A stretch of DNA of 7,500 nt from Clostridium isatidis. Its GTDB lineage: Bacteria; Bacillota; Clostridia; Clostridiales; Clostridiaceae. Shown one piece after another: positions 1 through 4,474 of this stretch (within the stretch, counting starts at the first letter, position 1; the number at the start of each line of letters is the position of its first letter). The stretch lies in NCBI RefSeq assembly GCF_002285495.1, contig NZ_CP016786.1:1-7500 (forward strand), in the 5' to 3' direction. Made by a program: the position numbers and the translations under genes. Below the pieces are notes generated by a model. The model worked only from the letters and a program-made list of their open reading frames with translations. It did no database searches and was not told where the DNA came from.

Positions 1-1368
1 ATGAATAATGATCTAACATCATTATGGGAAAAAACATTAAATATTATAAAGGGGGAAATGAGTGAAGTTAGCTTCAATACTTGGATTAAAAGCTGTAATC
101 CTATATCAATATCTTCCGATACAATAAAAATAAGCGTTCCTAATTCTTTCACTCAAGATATTTTAGAAAAGAGATATAAAGATCTAGTTATAAATTCTAT
201 AGAGGCCGCATGTTCTAAGTCCTATAAAATAGAGTTTATTCTTGAATCTGATATTATAGAAGCTGAAGAAAAGGAAAAAGAAAAGGAAGAAGTTAAAGGA
301 AAAGGTAATACAAAATCATCAGTTACAGTTAATGATGAAATGTCCAGTACATTAAACCCTAAATATACTTTCAATTCTTTCGTTGTAGGTAATAGTAACA
401 GATTTGCTCATGCAGCATCCCTAGCTGTTGCTGAAGCTCCTGCAAAAGCATATAACCCTTTATTCATTTATGGTGGTGTTGGACTTGGCAAAACTCACTT
501 AATGCATGCTATCGGACATTACATCTTACAAAGTAATCCAAATGCAAAAGTAGTTTATGTTTCTTCTGAAAAGTTTACTAATGAACTAATAAATGCAATA
601 AAAGATGATAGAAATGTAGAATTTAGAAATAAATATAGAAATGTAGATATTCTACTAATAGATGATATTCAATTTATAGCAGGTAAAGAACGAACTCAAG
701 AAGAATTTTTCCACACCTTTAATGAATTACACGATGCTAATAAGCAAATAATTTTATCATCAGATAGACCACCAAAAGAAATTCCAACTTTAGAAGATAG
801 GCTCCGTTCAAGATTTGAATGGGGACTAATAGCTGATATTCAACCACCAGATTTCGAAACCCGAATGGCGATTCTAAAAAAGAAAGCTGATGTTGAGAAA
901 TTAAGTGTTGCTAATGAAGTTATGGTTTATATTGCTACAAAAATAAAATCAAATATAAGAGAACTTGAAGGTGCATTAATTAGAATTGTTGCCTACTCAT
1001 CTCTAACCAATAGGCCAATTACAGTTGATTTAGCAACTGAAGCACTAAAAGATATTATATCAAGTAAGCAAAACCAAAGTGTTACTATAGATCTAATTCA
1101 AGATGTTGTATCTACTTATTTCAATCTTAGAGTTGAAGATTTAAAATCTCAAAGAAGAACTAGAAATATTGCGCATCCAAGACAAATCGCTATGTATTTA
1201 TGTAGAAAACTTACAGATATGTCCTTACCTAAAATAGGAGAAGAATTTGGAGGCAGGGATCATTCAACTGTAATACATGCGTATGAAAAGATTTCAGATA
1301 ATTTAACCAAAGATGAAAGTCTACAGCATACAATAAATGATTTAACAAAGAAACTCACTCAAAATTAA
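1..1368 (+). CDS. dnaA: Chromosomal replication initiator protein DnaA
   Basis: DnaA is the AAA+ ATPase that binds DnaA boxes at oriC, forms a filament and melts the origin. The 455-residue product has all four family domains. Domain I is about residues 1-80. Domain II is a charged linker with a run of alternating E and K at 89-97. The AAA+ core starts near 118 and carries Walker A GGVGLGKT (158-165), Walker B LLIDD (218-222), sensor I ILSSD (251-255), a predicted arginine finger R271 in LRSRF, and sensor II R320 in IRELEGAL. Domain IV ends in the box-binding signature GGRDHSTV (417-424). Length and motifs are intact. The ATG is the first base of the window, so its ribosome binding site and promoter are not visible; the start is supported by the family-like N-terminus MNNDLTSLWEKTL. 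The adjacent gap carries its binding sites, which suggests autoregulation from sites that may also exist upstream. Confidence 0.98.
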   Translation: MNNDLTSLWEKTLNIIKGEMSEVSFNTWIKSCNPISISSDTIKISVPNSFTQDILEKRYKDLVINSIEAACSKSYKIEFILESDIIEAEEKEKEKEEVKGKGNTKSSVTVNDEMSSTLNPKYTFNSFVVGNSNRFAHAASLAVAEAPAKAYNPLFIYGGVGLGKTHLMHAIGHYILQSNPNAKVVYVSSEKFTNELINAIKDDRNVEFRNKYRNVDILLIDDIQFIAGKERTQEEFFHTFNELHDANKQIILSSDRPPKEIPTLEDRLRSRFEWGLIADIQPPDFETRMAILKKKADVEKLSVANEVMVYIATKIKSNIRELEGALIRIVAYSSLTNRPITVDLATEALKDIISSKQNQSVTIDLIQDVVSTYFNLRVEDLKSQRRTRNIAHPRQIAMYLCRKLTDMSLPKIGEEFGGRDHSTVIHAYEKISDNLTKDESLQHTINDLTKKLTQN

Positions 1369-1401
1369 TCAACAATTGTACATAACTTTTATTGAATTGC
1401 T

Positions 1402-1410
1402 TGTGGATAA
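1402..1410 (-). promoter_or_regulatory. DnaA box 1 (perfect consensus)
   Basis: TGTGGATAA on the plus strand is the exact complement of the consensus TTATCCACA, so the box reads on the minus strand. It lies 34 bases after the dnaA stop codon. Confidence 0.92.
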
Positions 1411-1438
1411 CTTTTAAAAAATTAATTAATGTTTAAAA

Positions 1439-1447
1439 TGTGGATAA
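1439..1447 (-). promoter_or_regulatory. DnaA box 2 (perfect consensus)
   Basis: TGTGGATAA, exact consensus on the minus strand, 28 bases downstream of box 1. It forms the left arm of a 10-bp inverted repeat with box 3. Confidence 0.92.
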
Positions 1448-1468
1448 GAATTGTATCTATTGCTTCAC

Positions 1469-1477
1469 TTATCCACA
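1469..1477 (+). promoter_or_regulatory. DnaA box 3 (perfect consensus)
   Basis: TTATCCACA, exact consensus on the plus strand and in opposite orientation to boxes 1 and 2. It is the perfect box nearest to the DnaA-trios, about 66 bases upstream of them. Confidence 0.92.
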
Positions 1478-1482
1478 ATATT

Positions 1483-1491
1483 TTTTACACA
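1483..1491 (+). promoter_or_regulatory. Degenerate DnaA box TTTTACACA
   Basis: Two mismatches (positions 3 and 5) to TTATCCACA, six bases downstream of box 3 and in the same orientation. In such AT-rich DNA two-mismatch matches arise by chance, so this is only a candidate weak site. Confidence 0.3.
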
Positions 1492-1522
1492 AAAAATCAG
1501 TTGTATAAAGGGCTATAAATAC

Positions 1523-1531
1523 TTTTCAACA
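1523..1531 (+). promoter_or_regulatory. Degenerate DnaA box TTTTCAACA next to the DnaA-trios
   Basis: Two mismatches (positions 3 and 6) to TTATCCACA. It is 12 bases upstream of the first trio and points toward it. In B. subtilis a DnaA box and a GC-rich patch directly precede the trios and position the DnaA filament. Here this site and the patch CAGCACC (1538-1544) are the best candidates for that role. Supported by position more than by sequence. Confidence 0.4.
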
Positions 1532-1533
1532 AA

Positions 1534-1562
1534 TTAACAGCACCTATTACTACTGTTACTAT
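1534..1562 (+). promoter_or_regulatory. Candidate dnaN promoter overlapping the DnaA-trios
   Basis: TTAACA (1534-1539) matches the sigma-A -35 consensus at five of six bases. After a 17-base spacer comes TACTAT (1557-1562), four of six against TATAAT, preceded by TGT so that it is an extended -10 (TGn at 1554-1556). Transcription would begin near 1569, giving a leader of about 43 bases to dnaN. The elements are seen; promoter activity is inferred, since dnaN may also be read through from dnaA. Confidence 0.5.
1544..1561 (-). other. DnaA-trio array (six trinucleotide units)
   Basis: The plus strand reads CTA TTA CTA CTG TTA CTA. The complementary strand read 3'-5' is GAT AAT GAT GAC AAT GAT, which fits the DnaA-trio consensus 3'-(G/A)AT-5' in five of six units. 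Trios bind DnaA to single-stranded DNA and start origin opening. The array lies directly upstream of the AT-rich tract, as expected if the filament extends toward dnaN. Confidence 0.8.
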
Positions 1563-1599
1563 ATTTTTATCTAATTATTTTATCTATATATGTATATAA
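1562..1599. other. AT-rich DNA unwinding element (DUE)
   Basis: Only three of 38 bases are G or C (1571, 1584, 1592), and the right end contains TATATA-TG-TATATA (1585-1598). It directly follows the DnaA-trios, so it is the probable first-melted region. It also serves as the 5' leader region of dnaN. Confidence 0.75.
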
Positions 1600-1611
1600 G
1601 GAGGTTCTTAT

Positions 1612-2712
1612 ATGAAATTTAGTTGTGAAAAACAGAAATTACAAGAAGGAATATCTATTTCAAATAAAGCTATAACAGGAAAAACTACAATGCCAATACT
1701 AGAAGGCATATATATAAAAGCTTTTAAGAATAGTTTAACACTTATAGGATCTGACATGGATTTATCAATAGAAACTTCAGTTGAGGCTGATGTAATAGAA
1801 GAAGGAACAATAGTTGTTGATTCTAAAATATTTAGTGAAATTATTAGAAAATTACCCAATTCAGATGTTTATATAGAAACTCTTGATAATGACATAATAC
1901 AAATAACTTGTGAAAAATCAATATTTAATCTTGTTTATATGAAAGCTGAAGATTATCCATCTCTACCAGAAATAAAGGAAAATATATCAGTTGAAGTTCC
2001 ACAAGATATATTGAAAAGTATGATAAGAGGAACATCTTTTGCAGTAGCACAGGATGAAACAAGACCAATACTTCAAGGTATATTATTTGAAATTAAAGAT
2101 AAAAAACTAAACTTAGTAGCTTTAGATGGATATAGAATGGCTGTCAGAAGTGAATATTTAGGCAGTGATGACAATATTGATGTAGTAATACCTGGAAAAA
2201 CATTAAATGAAGTGGCTAAAATTTTAGAAGATGCAGAAAATCTTGTAAAAATTACTTTTACAGATAATCATATATTATTTAATTTAGATAAAACAAAAAT
2301 TGTATCAAGATTATTAGAAGGAAAGTTTGTTAATTATGTATCATTATTGCCACAAGAACATAAGATTTTAGTGGAAGTAAATAGACATGATTTACAAAAT
2401 TGTATTGAGAGAGCATCTTTAATGTCAAAAGATAGCAATAGTAATTTAATAAAATTAGACTTTAATGAAGATAATGTTATTATAACTTCTAATTCTCAAT
2501 TGGGAAAAGTTAGAGAAGAACTTAATATAAATCTGCAAGGTGAAGAGTTGCAAATTGCATTTAATTCAAGATATATTTTAGATGTTCTTAAAAATATAGA
2601 TGAAAATGAAATCTATATGGAAATGACATCTAGTGTTAGTCCTTGCATTATAAGATGTAAATCAAATGACAATTCAAGATATCTTGTTCTTCCTGTAAGA
2701 TTAATGAGATAA
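1612..2712 (+). CDS. dnaN: DNA polymerase III subunit beta (sliding clamp)
   Basis: DnaN forms a homodimeric ring that encircles DNA and tethers the replicative polymerase; it also binds repair and regulatory proteins through their clamp-binding motifs. The 366-residue length is normal. Three similar clamp folds are expected at about 1-120, 128-247 and 248-366. Family-like stretches include the N-terminal TTMPILEGIYIKA, the middle-domain ETRPILQGILFEI and LVALDGYRMAVR, and the C-terminal YLVLPVRLMR that forms part of the partner-binding pocket. The ATG is preceded by a perfect AAGGAGG (1598-1604) at a spacing of seven bases, which fixes the start. It follows oriC and precedes yaaA, as in other Bacillota. 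No truncation or frameshift is seen. Confidence 0.98.
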   Translation: MKFSCEKQKLQEGISISNKAITGKTTMPILEGIYIKAFKNSLTLIGSDMDLSIETSVEADVIEEGTIVVDSKIFSEIIRKLPNSDVYIETLDNDIIQITCEKSIFNLVYMKAEDYPSLPEIKENISVEVPQDILKSMIRGTSFAVAQDETRPILQGILFEIKDKKLNLVALDGYRMAVRSEYLGSDDNIDVVIPGKTLNEVAKILEDAENLVKITFTDNHILFNLDKTKIVSRLLEGKFVNYVSLLPQEHKILVEVNRHDLQNCIERASLMSKDSNSNLIKLDFNEDNVIITSNSQLGKVREELNINLQGEELQIAFNSRYILDVLKNIDENEIYMEMTSSVSPCIIRCKSNDNSRYLVLPVRLMR

Positions 2713-2756
2713 TGAGAGGAGGATTTTGCATAATTATGCAAATAGTATGCAAATAA
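2712..2756 (+). CDS. Possible 14-codon leader mini-ORF between dnaN and yaaA
   Basis: An ATG overlaps the dnaN stop codon (TAATG) and opens MRGGFCIIMQIVCK, ending in TAA at 2754-2756, in the same frame as and seven bases before the yaaA ATG. A second ATG at 2736 within it follows AGGAGG (2717-2722) at 13 bases. It has no homologue I can name and may be chance. If translated, it would couple dnaN to yaaA by termination and reinitiation, which would help explain why yaaA has no good Shine-Dalgarno of its own. Confidence 0.25.
   Translation: MRGGFCIIMQIVCK
2725..2755. repeat. 18-bp perfect palindrome plus 10-bp tandem direct repeat
   Basis: TTTGCATAATTATGCAAA (2725-2742) is a perfect palindrome. 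Its right half overlaps the direct repeat TATGCAAATA, found at 2735-2744 and 2746-2755 (period 11). The octamer TATGCAAA therefore occurs three times in 29 bases, once inverted. It lies between a strong Shine-Dalgarno (2717-2722) and the yaaA start (2763). It could be an operator, or form one of two exclusive RNA hairpins (2725-2742 or 2725-2753). Function unknown. Confidence 0.85.
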
Positions 2757-2762
2757 CTGGAA

Positions 2763-2969
2763 ATGAAAGAAGTGAAAATAAATACCGAATTTATAAAGCT
2801 AGATTCTTTTTTAAAATGGTGTGGAGCAGCAACTCAAGGGGCTGAAGCTAAAATTTATATTTTAAACGAAGAAGTAAAAGTAAATAATGAAATCTGCACT
2901 CAAAGAGGAAAAAAGATTAGACCTGGAGATATTATAGAGTTTGATGGTGAAAAGTATAAAGTTGTATAA
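2763..2969 (+). CDS. yaaA: S4 domain-containing protein YaaA (RNA-binding)
   Basis: This 68-residue protein is almost entirely one S4 RNA-binding domain (about 12-60). The conserved course is visible: KLDSFLKWCGAATQGAEAK, then the turn LNEEVKVNNEICTQRGKKI, then RPGDIIEF. The family (YaaA of Bacillus) always sits between dnaN and recF and is about 70 residues long, so length and place both fit. S4 domains bind structured RNA, often rRNA; the specific target of this protein cannot be read from sequence. The start is chosen by family length. The bases directly before the ATG (ACTGGAA) make a poor ribosome binding site; the nearest strong one, AGGAGG at 2717-2722, is 40 bases away across a palindrome. 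An in-frame stop at 2754-2756 rules out a longer N-terminus. Translation may depend on coupling or RNA folding. Confidence 0.93.
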   Translation: MKEVKINTEFIKLDSFLKWCGAATQGAEAKIYILNEEVKVNNEICTQRGKKIRPGDIIEFDGEKYKVV

Positions 2970-3000
2970 AAATATTACTAATATCTCAGAAAACTAATAA

Positions 3001-3030
3001 TTACCTTTATTACTCTAATTATGATATAAT
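3001..3030 (+). promoter_or_regulatory. Probable recF promoter with extended -10
   Basis: TGATATAAT (3022-3030) is a perfect extended -10 element (TGn plus TATAAT). The -35 is weak: TTACCT (3001-3006, three of six) at an 18-base spacer, which is acceptable with an extended -10. The start of transcription would fall near 3036-3038, about ten bases before the recF ATG and at the edge of its ribosome binding site AGGTG (3037-3041). This would let recF, remB and possibly the gyrase genes be expressed independently of dnaN. Confidence 0.65.
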
Positions 3031-3046
3031 TAAAATAGGTGTTACA

Positions 3047-4129
3047 ATGTATATTAAAAAGTTACAATTACTAAATTATAGAAATTATAAGCAATTAGAC
3101 ATATCCTTTGGAAAGAAAGTAAATGTGTTTATGGGAGACAATGCCCAAGGAAAGACAAATATCTTAGAAGCAATATACTATTGCGCTTTTGCAAAGTCTC
3201 ATAGAACATCAAGGGATAAGGAATTGATAAATTGGGAAGCTAATAGGGCTTATTTGAGTTTATTAGTTGGAAGAGAAAGATTAGATAAAAATATTGATAT
3301 AAGCATATTTAAGGACGGAAAGAAAGCGATAAAAATAAATAAAGTTAAAGTTTCCAAAATAGGAGAACTATTTGGAAACTTTAATGTTGTTATGTTTTCT
3401 CCTGAAGATTTAAAAATAATAAAGAGTTCTCCTGGAGTTAGAAGAAGATTCATTGATATGGAATTATGCCAGCTTAGTCCAAAATACTATTATAACCTTG
3501 TACAATATAATAAGGTTTTAATTGAAAGAAATTTATTGCTAAAAAACAGGAAATTAGATAAAGAAATGCTGGATATATATGATATTCAAATGACTGAATT
3601 TGGGCATAATATCATAATGGAGAGACTTTATTATATAAACAAATTAAATTTTTATGGAGAGGAAATTCATAATGATATATCTTCAGGAAAAGAGATTATA
3701 AAATTTAAATACATAGGCACTGTAAAAGAATTAGGTGACATAAAAAATAATTTTTATGAAGCTTTAGTAAAAAATAGAGACAAAGATATCGAAAAGGGAA
3801 TAACATCAATAGGACCCCATAGAGATGATTTTACTGTTCTCATTAATGAAATTGATGCAAAGAGTTTCGGTTCTCAAGGACAGCAGAGAAGTGCGGTTCT
3901 TACAATAAAATTTTCGTCACTTAAAATAATAAGAGAGATAACATCAGAATATCCTGTTTTACTTTTAGATGATGTTTTATCAGAATTAGATTTTAGCAGG
4001 AAAAGATATGTACTAACATCAATAAAGGATATTCAGACTATAATTACCTGCACAGGTATAGAAGATTTAACTAATTATTTAGATGACAGCTCTAAAGTTT
4101 TTAAAGTCAAGGATGGAGAAATCCTATAG
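3047..4129 (+). CDS. recF: DNA replication and repair protein RecF
   Basis: RecF is an SMC-like ATPase that, with RecO and RecR, recognises single-/double-strand junctions at gaps and helps load RecA in place of SSB. The 360-residue length is normal. The N-terminus YIKKLQLLNYRNYKQL is family-typical. Walker A is GDNAQGKT (30-37), the ABC-type signature is SQGQQRS (276-282), and Walker B is LLLDD (305-309) followed by VLSELD. The middle part, including SPGVRRRFIDMELCQ, matches the arm region. The ATG has AGGTG (3037-3041) five bases upstream. The gene lies 77 bases after yaaA with its own promoter candidate in the gap, and 18 bases before remB, so the two are likely co-transcribed. No damage is visible. 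Confidence 0.97.
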   Translation: MYIKKLQLLNYRNYKQLDISFGKKVNVFMGDNAQGKTNILEAIYYCAFAKSHRTSRDKELINWEANRAYLSLLVGRERLDKNIDISIFKDGKKAIKINKVKVSKIGELFGNFNVVMFSPEDLKIIKSSPGVRRRFIDMELCQLSPKYYYNLVQYNKVLIERNLLLKNRKLDKEMLDIYDIQMTEFGHNIIMERLYYINKLNFYGEEIHNDISSGKEIIKFKYIGTVKELGDIKNNFYEALVKNRDKDIEKGITSIGPHRDDFTVLINEIDAKSFGSQGQQRSAVLTIKFSSLKIIREITSEYPVLLLDDVLSELDFSRKRYVLTSIKDIQTIITCTGIEDLTNYLDDSSKVFKVKDGEIL

Positions 4130-4147
4130 CTGAGGGAGGAATTTTTT

Positions 4148-4408
4148 ATGTTTTTACATTTAGGAGAAAATGTAGTAGTACCAATAAAAGATATAATTGG
4201 AATATTTGATTTAAATACTACAATGTATAGCTCAGATACAAGTTCTTTTTTAAGAATGGCTGAAGAGGATGGATTTGTAGAAAGAATTTCAAAAGAACAT
4301 CAACCTAAGTCCTTTGTTATAGCAGAAGTTAACAAGATGAGTAAAATTTATCTGTCTCCTATTTCATCTTCAACATTAACAAAAAGGGCTAACCTAGATT
4401 ACAATTAA
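4148..4408 (+). CDS. remB: RemB / YaaB-type DUF370 protein (extracellular matrix regulator homologue)
   Basis: The 86-residue product begins MFLHLGENVVVPIKDIIGIFDLN, the typical opening of the RemA/RemB (DUF370) family, and continues with a short Ser/Thr stretch and FVIAEVNKMSKIYLSPISSSTL. In B. subtilis RemB (YaaB) is encoded between recF and gyrB, exactly as here. RemA and RemB promote expression of biofilm matrix genes there; RemA is a DNA-binding protein, while the biochemical action of RemB is less clear. Whether it controls a matrix in this clostridium is unknown. The ATG follows GGAGG (4135-4139) at eight bases, and the gene starts 18 bases after recF, which suggests co-transcription. 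Family assignment is firm, role is inferred. Confidence 0.9.
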   Translation: MFLHLGENVVVPIKDIIGIFDLNTTMYSSDTSSFLRMAEEDGFVERISKEHQPKSFVIAEVNKMSKIYLSPISSSTLTKRANLDYN

Positions 4409-4457
4409 TGATTCCAATGTTAAATCTTCGTGTAATTATATAAAAATCTGTTGTGTT

Positions 4458-4474
4458 AGGAGGAGATTATATTG
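4458..4474 (+). promoter_or_regulatory. Strong gyrB ribosome binding site deciding a TTG start
   Basis: AGGAGG (4458-4463) stands eight bases before TTG (4472-4474). The next in-frame Met is residue 28, inside the conserved RPGMYIG motif of the ATPase domain, so an ATG start there would remove essential residues. The TTG is therefore the real initiator. Confidence 0.93.

Larger units (their letters stand above)
1439..1477. repeat. 10-bp inverted repeat made by DnaA boxes 2 and 3
   Basis: TGTGGATAAG at 1439-1448 and CTTATCCACA at 1468-1477 are perfect reverse complements separated by 19 bases. The arms are the two DnaA boxes plus one extra base pair. The repeat is followed by ATATTTTTT, so the RNA copy would be a stem-loop with a U-rich tail. 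The primary role is most likely DnaA binding; a role as a weak terminator after dnaA is speculative because the loop is long and the stem is AT-rich. Confidence 0.85.
1369..1611. other. oriC: Chromosomal replication origin, dnaA-dnaN intergenic part (oriC)
   Basis: This non-coding gap sits between dnaA and dnaN, the usual place of the unwinding part of Bacillota origins. Read left to right it contains degenerate DnaA boxes, three perfect 9-mer DnaA boxes (1402-1410, 1439-1447, 1469-1477), a further degenerate box at 1523-1531, a short GC-richer patch (1538-1544), six DnaA-trios (1544-1561), an extremely AT-rich tract (1562-1599) and the dnaN ribosome binding site. This order of boxes, trios and AT tract matches the basal unwinding system described in Bacillus subtilis. 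Bacillus origins also have a second box cluster upstream of dnaA; that side lies outside the window, so whether this origin is bipartite cannot be seen here. Assignment rests on motifs and context and is firm; the exact limits are inferred. Confidence 0.93.

Noticed and set aside
1366..1385. Two-mismatch DnaA boxes TAATCAACA (1366-1374) and TGTACATAA (1377-1385)
   Set aside because: Two-mismatch hits are frequent in AT-rich DNA, and unlike 1523-1531 these have no positional support. The first also overlaps the dnaA stop codon.
1392..1420. Promoter-like TTGAAT ... TAAAAA after dnaA
   Set aside because: The -10 match is poor (four of six without T at the last base) and it covers DnaA box 1. 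The pair at 1534-1562 is better placed and better matched for dnaN.
2970..3046. Terminator between yaaA and recF
   Set aside because: Only short AT-only pairings such as TAATAA/TTATTA are possible, with no GC-containing stem and no U-run, so no intrinsic terminator is supported.
4409..4471. Possible separate gyrB promoter (TATAAA at 4439-4444 or TATATA at 4437-4442)
   Set aside because: No acceptable -35 hexamer lies 16-18 bases upstream; TTCCAA at 4412-4417 matches only three of six and the spacing is 19. In DNA this AT-rich such -10 matches are expected by chance.
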